Shown here in pieces: positions 1 through 9,118 of a stretch of DNA of 64,000 bases. The notes below the pieces were generated by a model. The model saw only the letters and a list, made by a program, of their open reading frames with translations, did not search any database and was not told the origin of the DNA. Source of the DNA: Solwaraspora sp. WMMD791 (GTDB taxonomy: Bacteria > Actinomycetota > Actinomycetes > Mycobacteriales > Micromonosporaceae); the NCBI RefSeq assembly GCF_029581195.1, contig NZ_CP120737.1:6487001-6551000 (forward strand), read 5' to 3'. The first letter of the stretch is position 1; each line of letters starts with the position of its first letter. Position numbers and translations under genes: made by a program.

Positions 1-14
1 TCCCTCACACTCTA

Positions 15-80
15 CCGACGATCTTGCAGTTATCGAGAGTATTTGCCCGAATTGTCCCTCGATATGTGCAAGATCGTCGG
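15..80. repeat. Dispersed palindromic element, copy 1
   Basis: An inverted repeat with 23-nt arms (15-37 and 58-80) pairs at 21 of 23 positions around a 20-nt loop (38-57). The arms share the core CGATCTTGCA/TGCAAGATCG and an inner TATCGAG/CTCGATA. The loop ends in TTGTCC, as it does in the copies at 30372-30455 and 52077-52160. Unlike those copies, this one lacks the outer nine base pairs (CCCATGATC). It lies 20 bases past the 3' end of the IclR gene. Its position fits a bidirectional terminator or a REP-like dispersed element; the function is inferred. Confidence 0.8.
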
Positions 81-100
81 CGGTTTCGGGAAACGGGTCG

Positions 101-787
101 TCAGAGGCCGGAGAGTCGCTGCCCGGCGCGGACGACGGCCATGGCGTGCCGTTCACCCGGTCGGCGGCCGAGCCGCTCGATCGGCCCGGAGACGCTCACC
201 GAGGCGATCACCCGGCCGGTCCGGTCCCGGATCGGGGCGGAGACGCTGGCCACGCCGGCCTCGCGCTCGGCGACGCTCTGCGCCCAGCCACGTCGGCGCA
301 CCTCGGCCAGCGTACGGCCGGTGAACTTGCAGCGGGGCAGCAGCGGCATGACTGCCTCGGGTGGCTCCCAGGCGAGCAGGATCTGGGCGGCCGACCCGGC
401 CGTCATCGGCAGCACCGAGCCGACCGGCACGGTGTCCCGCAGCCCGCTGGCCCGTTCGGCCGCAGCCACGCAGATCCGCTCGTCGGCGCGGCGCAGGTAG
501 AGCTGGGCGCTCTCGCCGGTGGCGTCGCGCAGCGCGGCCAGCAACGGCTCGGCGGCGGTCAGCAGCACGTCGGGTGCGGCATTGGCCAGCTCACCCAGTC
601 GCGGGCCGGGCCGCCAGCGCCCCTGGGTGTCCCGAACCAGCATCCGGTGGATCTCCAACGCCTGGGCCAGCCGGTGCGCGGTGGCCCGGGGCAGCTTGGT
701 CCGCTCGACGAGTTCGGCCAGGCTGGCGCCGTCCACGCAGGCCGCGAGGATGACCACCGCCTTGTCGAGAACGCCGACACCGCTCAT
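101..787 (-). CDS. IclR-family transcriptional regulator, NdgR-like
   Basis: A 228-residue IclR-type regulator. An N-terminal winged HTH occupies roughly residues 1-60 (LAELVERTKLPRATAHRLAQ is the recognition region), and the C-terminal ligand-binding domain covers about 75-225. It is divergent from leuC, with only 49 bases between the two starts. In streptomycetes the equivalent regulator NdgR sits in the same place and controls leuCD and other amino-acid genes, so control of leuCD is likely here. I chose the ATG at 787, which has GGGA a suitable distance upstream. The in-frame ATG at 811 has a purine-rich stretch directly against it, too close to serve as a ribosome site. Confidence 0.88.
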   Translation of the reverse strand: MSGVGVLDKAVVILAACVDGASLAELVERTKLPRATAHRLAQALEIHRMLVRDTQGRWRPGPRLGELANAAPDVLLTAAEPLLAALRDATGESAQLYLRRADERICVAAAERASGLRDTVPVGSVLPMTAGSAAQILLAWEPPEAVMPLLPRCKFTGRTLAEVRRRGWAQSVAEREAGVASVSAPIRDRTGRVIASVSVSGPIERLGRRPGERHAMAVVRAGQRLSGL

Positions 788-824
788 ACTGTGTCCCACA
801 AGCCGAAACATACCTCCCAGAATT

Positions 825-830
825 TAGGAT
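825..830 (+). promoter_or_regulatory. Candidate -10 or ribosome site of leuC
   Basis: TAGGAT lies six bases before the leuC ATG at 837. It can be read as a TAnnnT -10 box giving a leaderless leuC transcript, or its AGGA as a weak ribosome site. The whole IclR-leuC gap is 49 bases, so any IclR-family operator must overlap both promoters. I could not pick out a convincing palindromic operator by eye. Confidence 0.35.
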
Positions 831-836
831 GTCCAG

Positions 837-2294
837 ATGGTGGGAGCCACTTCGAAGCCGACATCGCCCAGGACCCTGGCCGAGAAGGTCTGGGACGCGC
901 ACGTGGTGCGATCCGCCGCGGGCGAGCCGGATCTGCTGTACATCGACCTGCACCTGCTGCACGAGGTCACCAGCCCGCAGGCCTTCGACGGGCTACGGAT
1001 GGCCGGCCGGCCGGTACGCCGTACCGACCTGACCCTGGCCACCGAGGACCACAACACCCCGACCGGGTACGCCGATCCGGCGTTCAACAGCCGACGCGGG
1101 GACCTGCTGACCATCAGCGACCCGACCTCGCGTACCCAGATCGAGACGCTGCGCCGCAACTGCGCCGAGTTCGGCGTCAAGCTGCACGCCCTCGGCGACG
1201 ACAACCAGGGCATCGTGCACGTCATCGGCCCGCAGCTGGGCCTGACCCAGCCCGGCATGACGATCGTCTGTGGCGACTCGCACACCGCCACCCACGGCGC
1301 GTTCGGGGCGCTCGCCTTCGGCATCGGCACCAGTGAGGTCGAGCACGTGCTCGCCACCCAGACGCTGCCGCAGGCCCGGCCGAAGACGATGGCGGTCACC
1401 GTGACCGGCGAACTCGGCCCCGGCGTCACCGCCAAGGACCTGGTGCTGGCGCTGATCACCCAGGTCGGCACCGGCGGTGGCCGTGGTCACATCGTCGAGT
1501 ACCGCGGCGAGGCGATCCGCAAGCTCTCCATGGAGGGCCGCATGACGGTGGCCAACATGTCGATCGAGTGGGGTGCCAAGGCCGGCATGGTCGCGCCGGA
1601 CGAGACCACCTTCGCCTACCTCAAGGGTCGGCCGAACGCGCCGCAGGGAGCCGACTGGGACGCCGCGGTGGCGTACTGGTCCAGTCTGGCCACCGACGAG
1701 GGGGCGACGTTCGACGCCGAGGTGGTCCTCGACGCCGCCGCGATCACCCCGTTCGTGACCTGGGGCACCAACCCGGGGCAGGGTGCCGCGCTGAGCGCCG
1801 CCGTACCGGACCCGGAGCAGTTCGACACCGACGCCGAGCGGGTCGCCGCCCGCCGCGCCCTGGAGTACATGGACCTGCGGCCCGGTACGGCGCTGCGCGA
1901 CGTCGCCGTCGACGTGGTCTTCGTCGGTTCCTGCACCAACGGCCGGCTGGAGGACCTGCGGGCCGCCGCCGACGTGCTGCGCGGGCGCAAGGTCGCCGAC
2001 GGCGTACGGATGCTCGTGGTGCCCGGATCGGCGAAGGTCCGCGAGGCGGCCGAGAACGAAGGGCTGGACAAGGTCTTCGCCGACGCCGGTGCCGAGTGGC
2101 GGTTCGCCGGCTGCTCGATGTGCCTGGGGATGAACCCGGACACGCTCAAGCCGGGGGAGCGGTCCGCGTCCACCTCGAACCGCAACTTCGAGGGCCGGCA
2201 GGGCCGGGGCGGGCGTACCCACCTGGTGTCGCCGCCGGTGGCCGCCGCCACCGCCGTGGTGGGCCGGCTGGCCGCCCCGGCGGATCTCAACTGA
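837..2294 (+). CDS. leuC: 3-isopropylmalate dehydratase large subunit
   Basis: LeuC, 485 residues, the aconitase-type subunit that with LeuD isomerises 2-isopropylmalate to 3-isopropylmalate in leucine biosynthesis. The [4Fe-4S] cluster ligands are visible: Cys366 in [11 protein letters not shown] and Cys426/Cys429 in the CSMC motif. The aconitase signature [20 protein letters not shown] is intact. Length is normal for the family. leuD follows 39 bases downstream in the same direction, so the two form an operon, probably under the divergent IclR regulator. Confidence 0.97.
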   Translation: MVGATSKPTSPRTLAEKVWDAHVVRSAAGEPDLLYIDLHLLHEVTSPQAFDGLRMAGRPVRRTDLTLATEDHNTPTGYADPAFNSRRGDLLTISDPTSRTQIETLRRNCAEFGVKLHALGDDNQGIVHVIGPQLGLTQPGMTIVCGDSHTATHGAFGALAFGIGTSEVEHVLATQTLPQARPKTMAVTVTGELGPGVTAKDLVLALITQVGTGGGRGHIVEYRGEAIRKLSMEGRMTVANMSIEWGAKAGMVAPDETTFAYLKGRPNAPQGADWDAAVAYWSSLATDEGATFDAEVVLDAAAITPFVTWGTNPGQGAALSAAVPDPEQFDTDAERVAARRALEYMDLRPGTALRDVAVDVVFVGSCTNGRLEDLRAAADVLRGRKVADGVRMLVVPGSAKVREAAENEGLDKVFADAGAEWRFAGCSMCLGMNPDTLKPGERSASTSNRNFEGRQGRGGRTHLVSPPVAAATAVVGRLAAPADLN

Positions 2295-2333
2295 CCGGCG
2301 ACCCGACCGTACCGACCTAGACGGGATCACGAC

Positions 2334-2921
2334 ATGGACAAGTTCACTGTGCATACCGGGACTGCCGTCCCGCTCCGCCGATCCAATGTGGATACGGATC
2401 AGATCATCCCGGCCGTGTACCTCAAGCGGGTGACCCGGACCGGCTTCGCCGACGGGCTGTTCAATGCCTGGCGTGAGGACCCGGAATTCGTTCTGAACAA
2501 TCCTTCGTATTCGGGGGCATCGGTTCTCGTCGCTGGACCCGAGTTTGGCACCGGGTCATCGCGTGAACACGCCGTGTGGGCCTTGCGCGACTGGGGCTTC
2601 CGCGCCGTGCTGTCGCCGCGCTTCGGTGACATCTTCCGGGGCAACGCCCTCAAGGAAGGGCTCCTGCCGGTGGAGCTGGAAATGCCCGCCATTGAGGAAT
2701 TGTGGGCGCTCGTCGAGGCCGACCCGACCGCCGAGGTCACCGTCGACCTGGGTGCCCGCGAGGTCCGGGCCGGCGGGTCCAGCTGGTCGTTCCCGATCGA
2801 CGACTTCAGCCGCTGGCGGTTGATGGAAGGACTCGATGACATTGGACTGACCCTGCGTCACGAGTCCGACATCACCGAGTACGAGAAGCACCGGCTGCCC
2901 TTCAAACCGGTCGTCGCATAG
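2334..2921 (+). CDS. leuD: 3-isopropylmalate dehydratase small subunit
   Basis: LeuD, 195 residues, the swivel-domain subunit that completes the LeuCD isomerase. The N-terminus carries [18 protein letters not shown], and [17 protein letters not shown] is the substrate-recognition loop typical of the family. It begins with ATG 39 bases after leuC and is followed by a strong inverted repeat at 2932-2966, which likely ends the operon. Its first half is slightly richer in A and T than leuC, but the protein is complete. Confidence 0.97.
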   Translation: MDKFTVHTGTAVPLRRSNVDTDQIIPAVYLKRVTRTGFADGLFNAWREDPEFVLNNPSYSGASVLVAGPEFGTGSSREHAVWALRDWGFRAVLSPRFGDIFRGNALKEGLLPVELEMPAIEELWALVEADPTAEVTVDLGAREVRAGGSSWSFPIDDFSRWRLMEGLDDIGLTLRHESDITEYEKHRLPFKPVVA

Positions 2922-2931
2922 CGCCGACGCC

Positions 2932-2966
2932 GCCTCGACAGGGCACATCCGAGACCCTGTCGAGGC
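2932..2966 (+). terminator. leuCD terminator hairpin
   Basis: A perfect 12-bp inverted repeat, GCCTCGACAGGG (2932-2943) and CCCTGTCGAGGC (2955-2966), with an 11-nt loop. It starts 10 bases after the leuD stop. No T-run follows, which is common for actinobacterial terminators. Confidence 0.7.
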
Positions 2967-3002
2967 CATCGGTGAGTCCCTGCCAAGGGCTTCCGGGACG
3001 CC

Positions 3003-3083
3003 GATTCCGCCCCCATCCGATGGCCCACCAACCGTCCGGCTACTACCAACCGGCCGGCCGGGGGCACCGGATGGGGGCGAATC
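3003..3083. other. Long imperfect hairpin upstream of hup
   Basis: GATTC plus GCCCCCATCCG (3003-3019, with one bulged C at 3008) pairs with CGGATGGGGGC plus GAATC (3068-3083), around a roughly 48-nt interior that is itself partly self-complementary (CCGG repeats). It lies between the leuD terminator and the proposed hup promoter. It could be a second terminator, a protein-binding site or a small-RNA locus. I see no reading frame in it. Confidence 0.5.
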
Positions 3084-3117
3084 CGTTACGACACAAGGAC
3101 TTTTTTCCCGTAGATGT

Positions 3118-3146
3118 TTGTGTCCTGCCGGTACAGGGCATACCGT
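3118..3146 (+). promoter_or_regulatory. Candidate hup promoter
   Basis: TTGTGT (3118-3123) and TACCGT (3141-3146) are separated by exactly 17 bases, a plausible housekeeping-sigma promoter. It leaves about 40 bases of leader before the GTG at 3195, which is preceded by the ribosome site GGGAGGGA (3183-3190). Confidence 0.4.
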
Positions 3147-3194
3147 GCGCGCAGAATGGCTCGTTGAGTCCAGTTGCACTACGGGAGGGAACTC

Positions 3195-3794
3195 GTGAAC
3201 AAGGCAGAGCTCATTGACGCGCTCGCGGCTCGCCTGGGGGACCGCAAGACGGCGACGACCGCGCTCGACGCCGTCCTGGCCGAGGTCCAGGCGGCAGTCA
3301 CCAAGGGCGACCGGGTGGGCATCACCGGCTTCGGGGTGTTCGAGAAGCGCGTCCGGGCGGCCCGAACAGCCCGCAACCCGCGTACCGGTGAGTCGGTGAA
3401 GGTCAAGAAGACCTCCGTGCCGGTCTTCCGGCCGGGCGCCGGCTTCAAGGAGATGGTGGCCGCCGGCAAGGCGCCCAAGGCCACCGCCGCCAAGTCCACC
3501 ACGGCCAAGGCCACCACCGCGCGGGCCGGCGCGGCGAAGTCCACCAGCTCCGCCGCGAAGTCGACCGCCGCCAAGGCTCCCGCGAAGCGGGCCAGCACCG
3601 CCACCGCCAAGAAGACCACGGCGGCCAAGTCGACGCCGGCGAAGTCCACGGCGGCGAAGTCGACGGCGGCCAAGAAGACCGCGACGAAGTCCACCGCCAC
3701 CAAGTCGACGGCGGCGAAGTCGACGGCGGCCAAGAAGGCACCCGCCAAGAAGGCGCCGGCGAAGAAGTCGACGCCCCGCAAAACCACCCGCTGA
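3195..3794 (+). CDS. hup: HU-family DNA-binding protein with lysine/alanine-rich tail
   Basis: A nucleoid-associated HU protein of 199 residues. Residues 1-90 are a complete HU fold ([36 protein letters not shown], then ARNPRTGE and the DNA-arm end [14 protein letters not shown]). Residues from about 95 on are a histone H1-like tail of repeated AAKST, PAKK and ATAKK units. This architecture is the actinobacterial HupB/HupS (Hlp) type, which compacts DNA; the tail binds non-specifically. The GTG at 3195 is chosen because it gives the canonical N-terminus and has a strong ribosome site. Its place after leuCD matches mycobacterial hupB. Confidence 0.95.
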   Translation: MNKAELIDALAARLGDRKTATTALDAVLAEVQAAVTKGDRVGITGFGVFEKRVRAARTARNPRTGESVKVKKTSVPVFRPGAGFKEMVAAGKAPKATAAKSTTAKATTARAGAAKSTSSAAKSTAAKAPAKRASTATAKKTTAAKSTPAKSTAAKSTAAKKTATKSTATKSTAAKSTAAKKAPAKKAPAKKSTPRKTTR

Positions 3795-3830
3795 CGCCAC
3801 CGGCCGCACCGGCCGGACCCCGTCGGGACG

Positions 3831-3864
3831 AAGGCGCCCGCCACGGCAACGTGGTGGGCGCCTT
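3831..3864. terminator. Bidirectional terminator between hup and the Nudix gene
   Basis: A 15-nt inverted repeat with one mismatch: AAGGCGCCCGCCACG (3831-3845) and CGTGGTGGGCGCCTT (3850-3864), with a 4-nt loop GCAA. It lies between the convergent ends of hup and the minus-strand Nudix gene and carries flanking AA/TT, so it can stop transcription in both directions. Confidence 0.75.
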
Positions 3865-3901
3865 GGCGCGTACCGAGAGGGCCGCGGCGGCGCCACCGCA
3901 T

Positions 3902-4798
3902 CTACAGTTGGTCCGCGCCAACCAACCGGTCCCCGGCGAACGACAGCAGCCACCCGCCGCCCTTCGCCGTCCGGTAGTCCGCCGAGGCCCGCCGGCTCAA
4001 CATGGTCAGCGCCGCCGGGATCACCGTGCCCTGGCTGCAGACCGCTGCCGCCGTACCGGTCGTCGCCAGCTCGGTCAACCGGCCGGCCGCCGCCAACGCG
4101 ACCTCCGCCGGGGCCTGCCCGGCGGCCGGCTCATCGAAGACACCGTCCACCTCGACCGGCAGATCCAGGGCCGCCGCCAGCGGGGCCACCGTCTGCACAC
4201 AGCGCCGTGGTGACGCCGACAGCACCCGGGCCGGTCGCGTCAACGCCAACAGCGCCGCCAACGCCTGCGCCTGGCGCAGCCCGGCGGTGTCCAACGGCCG
4301 CGCGCTGTCCGGACCCGGCCAGGTGTCCCGGCTGCCGGCGTGCGCGTGGCGCACCAACGTCAGCGTCACGGTCACCGGCGGCAGGTCGGCGAAGCCGCGC
4401 AGCACCCCCACGTCGTGCCGGTACGTCAGCCGCTGCTGCGCCTGCCGCAACGGCAGCCAGCAGACCTCGTCGACCTCGTCGGCCGCCTCGTCCGGCACCG
4501 GCCCGGGTGGCTCCTCGACCGCCCGCATCGACCAGTAGTCGACCTCTTTGGTGTTGCCGTCGGGCATCGTGTACCGGATCGACGGCAGTCGCACCTGCGG
4601 TACCGCCCGGATCCCGGTCTCCTCACCGACCTCCCGGACGGCCGCCGCCAGCGGATGCTCCGCCGGCTCCAGCTTGCCCTTCGGCAGCGACCAGTCGTCG
4701 TGCCGGGGCCGGTGCACCAGACACACCTCGACCGCCCCGGTGTCGTCGGTCCGCCACACCACGCCGCCGGCGGCGCGGACCTCGGTCACGGCAGCCAT
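3902..4798 (-). CDS. mutT1: Nudix hydrolase / histidine phosphatase fusion, MutT1-like
   Basis: A 298-residue two-domain protein. The N-terminal Nudix domain has a perfect box from GKLEPAEHPLAAAVREV through GEETGI, roughly residues 35-60. The C-terminal half is a histidine phosphatase domain beginning LVRHAHAG (RHG motif) with a second conserved SQGTVIP region. The same fusion and neighbourhood (hup, ppk) define mycobacterial MutT1, which hydrolyses 8-oxo-dGTP and diadenosine polyphosphates; the phosphatase half is thought to remove phosphate from the products. The ATG at 4798 overlaps the upstream CYTH-CHAD gene end by 13 bases, indicating coupled expression. Confidence 0.9.
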   Translation of the reverse strand: MAAVTEVRAAGGVVWRTDDTGAVEVCLVHRPRHDDWSLPKGKLEPAEHPLAAAVREVGEETGIRAVPQVRLPSIRYTMPDGNTKEVDYWSMRAVEEPPGPVPDEAADEVDEVCWLPLRQAQQRLTYRHDVGVLRGFADLPPVTVTLTLVRHAHAGSRDTWPGPDSARPLDTAGLRQAQALAALLALTRPARVLSASPRRCVQTVAPLAAALDLPVEVDGVFDEPAAGQAPAEVALAAAGRLTELATTGTAAAVCSQGTVIPAALTMLSRRASADYRTAKGGGWLLSFAGDRLVGADQL

Positions 4799-6315
4799 TT
4801 CGTCCGCCCCGGCGTCGACGCACGGTCCCATGCGTCGGCGAAGTCGGCCCGGGCCGCCCGGATCGCAGTCCGTTCCCGCTCCACCAGCCGGCCCGCCGTG
4901 ACCGCCATCTCGTGGTCGTCGGGATGGTCGGCGGCGATCTGCTGCCAGGTGTCGGCGGCGACCGCCGCGTCCTGGTGTTCGCCGAGCAGGTTCTGCACCT
5001 TCGACAACGCCTTCGCCAGCTTGACGGCACCACCGCCGATGACCGGCGCGACGGCGTCCACCGCGTACCGGGCCTTCTTGCCGTTGATCCGCACCGCGTG
5101 CCAGCGCTCGTCGGGCGCGTCCAGCGTCAGGTCGGCGGCGCCGTCGACGCCGCTGCCGCCGTACGCCAGCCGTCGCCACGGCCTGGCGACCAGCCGGGGC
5201 AGCACCTGGGTGGCCGGCGCGGCCGCCGCCCGGGTCAGTTGCGGCTCCCGGGCCGCCTGCACCAGCATCTCCACCAGGGCAACGTACCGGTCGGAGCGCA
5301 TGGCCGCGTCCACCTCGGCCAGTGCCGCCTCGTGCCGAGCGGCCAGCGCCGCGTCGATGCGACCCACCGCCGCGTCCGGCAGCGGCGCCAACGGATCCGT
5401 TGTGGCGGTCCGCCGGAGTCGCTCCCGTAGCACCTCGGCGTCGCGGGCACCGCCGAGCACCCCGGCGACCCATTTCAGCTCCTCGCGCAGCGTGCCGGCC
5501 CAGTCGGCGTCGACCAGCGCCCGGAAGGTCCGCAGGTCGCTGCGCAGCCGCCGGCAGCCCACCCGCATCTGGTGGACGGCGGTGTCGTCGTCGCCGACCG
5601 GTGCGTGCAGCCGCACCAACGCCTCGTGCGTCAGGATCCGGGTGATGTCGTCGCGGACCGCCCGGGTCACCACGTCGGCGGCGGTCGGCTCGTCCGGCAG
5701 GTCGTCGACCGGTGGCAGGTCCGCCGGCCCGGCGGCGGCCGCGCCCAACGCGCGTACGTGCTTGGGGGTGAAGCCGCCGGCGGTGGCACCGGCCGCGACC
5801 AGATCGGCCTCGACCCGGTCCAGCAGTTGCCGGTCGCCGGTCTTGAACTCCACCTCGACTTCGCGGAACGTCGACCGGACCGTCTTGCCGTCCAGCACCG
5901 ACACCGCGTCGTCGGCCAGCTCCACCAGCAGCGCGTCGTCGGCGTCCCGGATCTCCAGCACCGTGCGCACGGTGCGCACCGTCGCGGCCGGGGTCAGTTC
6001 GACCCCCCGCGAGTACGCGGTGACCAGCCAGACCAGCTCCGTCGGCGGAGTACGGCGTTTACCGGCCCGGCTGATCTCGTGCCGTACGCCGGGGGCGTCG
6101 GCCGGCAGTTTCACCGTCCACGGCTCGGTGTCGCCGACCCGGTGCCGCAGCGACACCCCGGCGCGGGCCAGCCGCAGGTCCGGGGTGTCGTAGTAGGTGG
6201 CGGTCAGCTTCACCGCCGGCAGCTCCACCAGCCGTCCGCCCTCGGGCAGGCAGCCGGACAGGTCCGGTACGGCGAAACCGGGGTCGACCTCGTACTTGCG
6301 TTCCTCCTCCACCAT
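4786..6315 (-). CDS. CYTH and CHAD domain protein
   Basis: A 509-residue protein. The N-terminal CYTH (triphosphate tunnel) domain begins with the ExExK motif EEERK at residues 3-7 and runs to about residue 200. The C-terminal CHAD domain (roughly 220-500) is all-helical with conserved histidines and basic residues, for example TAVHQMRVGCRRLRSDLRTF. CHAD domains bind inorganic polyphosphate, and CYTH enzymes act on triphosphate-type substrates. The gene lies 61 bases after ppk on the same strand and overlaps the MutT1-like gene, which supports a role in polyphosphate metabolism. The exact activity is not known from sequence. Confidence 0.9.
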   Translation of the reverse strand: MVEEERKYEVDPGFAVPDLSGCLPEGGRLVELPAVKLTATYYDTPDLRLARAGVSLRHRVGDTEPWTVKLPADAPGVRHEISRAGKRRTPPTELVWLVTAYSRGVELTPAATVRTVRTVLEIRDADDALLVELADDAVSVLDGKTVRSTFREVEVEFKTGDRQLLDRVEADLVAAGATAGGFTPKHVRALGAAAAGPADLPPVDDLPDEPTAADVVTRAVRDDITRILTHEALVRLHAPVGDDDTAVHQMRVGCRRLRSDLRTFRALVDADWAGTLREELKWVAGVLGGARDAEVLRERLRRTATTDPLAPLPDAAVGRIDAALAARHEAALAEVDAAMRSDRYVALVEMLVQAAREPQLTRAAAAPATQVLPRLVARPWRRLAYGGSGVDGAADLTLDAPDERWHAVRINGKKARYAVDAVAPVIGGGAVKLAKALSKVQNLLGEHQDAAVAADTWQQIAADHPDDHEMAVTAGRLVERERTAIRAARADFADAWDRASTPGRTKWLP

Positions 6316-6376
6316 CGGGCCAGCCTAGCGCCGTCGGATGACCGGGACCGTCGCCGAACAGTCCGTACCCGATCTG

Positions 6377-8842
6377 CTACTTGGCGGCGCCGACGAACCG
6401 GCGCAGCAGGCGTTCCTGCAGGTGGACCAGGGGTCGCCCGTCGGTGGAGTGGTGCCGGGTCCAGGTACCGTCGGGGTGCAGCTCGAACGATTCGCACTCC
6501 GGGTCGAACGACTCGGCGAGCACCCGCTCCAGCTCGGCGCGGGCCACCGGGTCGGTCACCTGCACCAGCGCCTCGACCCGCCGGTCCAGGTTGCGGTGCA
6601 TCAGGTCCGACGAGCCCATCCAGAACTCGGCGTCGCCGTCGTTGCCGAACCGGAAGACCCGGGAGTGCTCCAGGAACCGGCCGAGGATCGACCGGACCCG
6701 GATGTTGTCCGACAGGCCCGGCACCCCCGGCCGCAGCGTGCACATCCCCCGGATCAGCAGATCTACCTGTACGCCGGCCTGCGAGGCCCGGTACAGCGCA
6801 TCCACCATCTCCTCGTCGACCAGCGAGTTCACCTTGAACTGCACCAGCCCGGGGCGGCCGGCCCGCACGTGGGCGACCTCGCGTTCGATGCGTTCGATCA
6901 GCCCGCTGCGGACGCCGTGCGGGGCGACCAGCAGCCGCCGGTACGCGGTCTGCCGGCTGTACCCGGTCAGCACGTTGAACAGGTCGGTGAGGTCGGCGCC
7001 GACCTCCGGGTCGGCGGTGAGCATGCCGAAGTCCTCGTAGAGCCGGGCGGTCTTCGGGTGGTAGTTGCCGGTGCCGATGTGGCAGTAGCGGCGGATCTGG
7101 TTGCCTTCCTGGCGGACCACCAGGGCCGTCTTGCAGTGCGTCTTCAGCCCGACGAGGCCGTACACGACGTGGCAGCCGGCGCGTTCCAGCATCCGCGCCC
7201 AGCCGATGTTGGCCTGCTCGTCGAAGCGAGCCTTCACCTCGACGAGCACCACCACCTGCTTGCCGGCGGCGGCCGCCTCGATCAGCGCGTCGACGATGGG
7301 GGAGTCGCCGCTGGTGCGGTAGAGGGTCTGCTTGATCGCCAGAACGAGGGGATCGGCGGCGGCCTGCTCGATGAAGCGTTGCACGCTGGTCGAGAAGGAG
7401 TGGTACGGGTGGTGCACCAGGATGTCGCCGTCGCGCAGGGTGGCGAAGACGCTGCGCGGCACCTCGCCCTCGACCAGCCGGGGATGGGTGGCCGGCACGA
7501 ACGGCCGGTCCTTCAGATCGGGCCGGTCGGAGCTTTCGTACACCTGCCACAGCGCGGACAGGTCCAGCAGGCCGGGCACCCGCAGCACGTCGTGGCTGTC
7601 CATGTCCAGCTCGCGGACCAGCAGGTCGAGCATGTGGTCGGAGATGGAGGCGGCGACCTCCAGGCGCACCGGCGGTCCGAACCGGCGGCGGGCCAGTTCC
7701 CGCTCCAGCGACTGCAGCAGGTCCTCGTCGCGGTCCTCGTCGACTTCGAAGTCGGCGTTGCGGGTGACCCGGAACAGGTGGCACTCCACCACCTGCATGC
7801 CGGAGAAGAGCTGACCCAGCTGGGCGGCGATCAGGTCCTCCACCGGCAGGAACCGGGCGCCCTGGCCTTCCTGGCTGACCACGACGAACCGGGGCACGTT
7901 GTTGGGTACCTTGACCCGGGCGAACAGCTCCGGGCCGCCGTCGGGGTCGCGGACCGCGACGGCCAGGTTCAACGACCGGCTGGAGATGTACGGGAACGGG
8001 TGCGCCGGGTCGACGGCGAGCGGGGTCAGCACCGGGAAGATGTGCTCCCGGAAGTAGGTGCGCAGCCCTTCCCGTTCCCCTGCGGTGAGGTCGTTCCAGC
8101 GAATCAGGTGGATGCCTTCGGCGGCCAGCCGGGGCCGTACCTCGTCGGTGAAGCAGCGGGCGTGCCGGGCGACCAGACCGGCGGTCTTGACGGCGATCAG
8201 CTCCAGCTGGGTACGCAGCGGCAGCCGGTCGCCGCCGCGTACCGGCAGGCCGGCCTGCAGCCGGCGCTTGAGCCCGGCGATGCGCACCATGAAGAACTCG
8301 TCGAGGTTGCTGGCGAAGATCGCCAGGAACTTGGCCCGCTCCAGCAGCGGTGTCTGCGGGTCCTCGGCCAGCTCCAGCACCCGGGCGTTGAAGTCGAGCC
8401 AGGACAGCTCCCGGTTGAGGAACCGGTCGCTCGGCAACGGATCCGCCTCGGCCGGCGTGGTGGTGCCGGCGGCCGGCGAGGGGTCGGTCTCCACCGGCTC
8501 GACGGCCGCGTCCACCGGCTCGGCGCCGGCGGCCACCGGGGTGACACCGTCGTCCACCGGCTCGACGGTCCCGTCGGCCGGCCCGGCCACCGCTGCCGGC
8601 TCCGGCAGCGCTGCCTGCTCCGTCGCCGCCGGCTCCGGCATCGGGTCAGCCGCCGGCTTCGGCGTCGCCGCCGGCTTCGGCTCGGCGCTGGTCGACGTGC
8701 GGCCGGTACCGTTCGCCGTACGGCGTCGGGTCGGCCGGGTCGACCTGGTCTGCGGCGGTGTGGCCGCGTCGGCGTCGGCGGGCTGGTCGGCTGCGGCGCG
8801 GCGCGGACGGGCGGCGGCGCGCCTGGAGGGGGCGGGCGTCAC
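6377..8842 (-). CDS. ppk: Polyphosphate kinase 1
   Basis: PPK1, 821 residues, polymerises the terminal phosphate of ATP into polyphosphate. The core begins near residue 140 with [19 protein letters not shown], and the phosphorylated histidine region KTHCKT lies near residue 569 with the second catalytic LEHSR near 724. The first about 140 residues are an Ala/Pro/Thr/Glu-rich extension of low complexity, longer than the usual start of the enzyme. The true start may be further in, but I see no better initiation site close to the core. It heads a minus-strand group with CYTH-CHAD and MutT1-like genes. Confidence 0.95.
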   Translation of the reverse strand: MTPAPSRRAAARPRRAAADQPADADAATPPQTRSTRPTRRRTANGTGRTSTSAEPKPAATPKPAADPMPEPAATEQAALPEPAAVAGPADGTVEPVDDGVTPVAAGAEPVDAAVEPVETDPSPAAGTTTPAEADPLPSDRFLNRELSWLDFNARVLELAEDPQTPLLERAKFLAIFASNLDEFFMVRIAGLKRRLQAGLPVRGGDRLPLRTQLELIAVKTAGLVARHARCFTDEVRPRLAAEGIHLIRWNDLTAGEREGLRTYFREHIFPVLTPLAVDPAHPFPYISSRSLNLAVAVRDPDGGPELFARVKVPNNVPRFVVVSQEGQGARFLPVEDLIAAQLGQLFSGMQVVECHLFRVTRNADFEVDEDRDEDLLQSLERELARRRFGPPVRLEVAASISDHMLDLLVRELDMDSHDVLRVPGLLDLSALWQVYESSDRPDLKDRPFVPATHPRLVEGEVPRSVFATLRDGDILVHHPYHSFSTSVQRFIEQAAADPLVLAIKQTLYRTSGDSPIVDALIEAAAAGKQVVVLVEVKARFDEQANIGWARMLERAGCHVVYGLVGLKTHCKTALVVRQEGNQIRRYCHIGTGNYHPKTARLYEDFGMLTADPEVGADLTDLFNVLTGYSRQTAYRRLLVAPHGVRSGLIERIEREVAHVRAGRPGLVQFKVNSLVDEEMVDALYRASQAGVQVDLLIRGMCTLRPGVPGLSDNIRVRSILGRFLEHSRVFRFGNDGDAEFWMGSSDLMHRNLDRRVEALVQVTDPVARAELERVLAESFDPECESFELHPDGTWTRHHSTDGRPLVHLQERLLRRFVGAAK

Positions 8843-8897
8843 CAGGTAATCATGACCTGATCACGGTGAACGCGGTATGAATTTGTCCCGGGTTGGG

Positions 8898-9095
8898 TCA
8901 GTCAAATGTGGGCAACGTGACGCGGTTAACGTGTCCTGTCCCGTCCCGCTCGATGCGTACCCGTTGTCCCAGTCGTAGCAGCCGCAACCCGGAGGCGTCG
9001 AACGCCGCCGCCGGGAAGGCCAGCTCGCTGCCGTCGTCGAGCAGCACCGTGCCGCTGCGGGTCGCCGCATCGAAGGTCGCCACCGTGCCCTGCAC
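8898..9095 (-). CDS. Cold-shock-domain-like small protein
   Basis: A 65-residue protein with the length and strand pattern of a cold-shock (OB-fold) domain: MQGTVATFDAATRSGTVLLD, a hydrophobic middle, then LGQRVRIERDGTGHVNRVTL. The canonical nucleic-acid motifs are altered: the usual KGFGFI is replaced by RSGTVLL and VFVH by LAFPA. It may therefore bind RNA weakly or by another surface. It lies 23 bases after fbiD and before ppk on the same strand. Small proteins of this kind beside the F420 guanylyltransferase occur in related actinomycetes, as I recall. Confidence 0.7.
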   Translation of the reverse strand: MQGTVATFDAATRSGTVLLDDGSELAFPAAAFDASGLRLLRLGQRVRIERDGTGHVNRVTLPTFD

Positions 9096-9118
9096 GTCAG
9101 ATCACCGTCCCCGGCATG

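Noticed and set aside
146-1336. A 396-codon plus-strand frame across IclR and leuC
   Set aside because: It runs antisense to the regulator and out of frame with leuC; the composition is that of a shadow frame.
3480-3794. Repetitive DNA as a possible mobile or satellite sequence
   Set aside because: It is the Lys/Ala repeat tail of the HU protein, in frame and expected for the HupB/HupS family.
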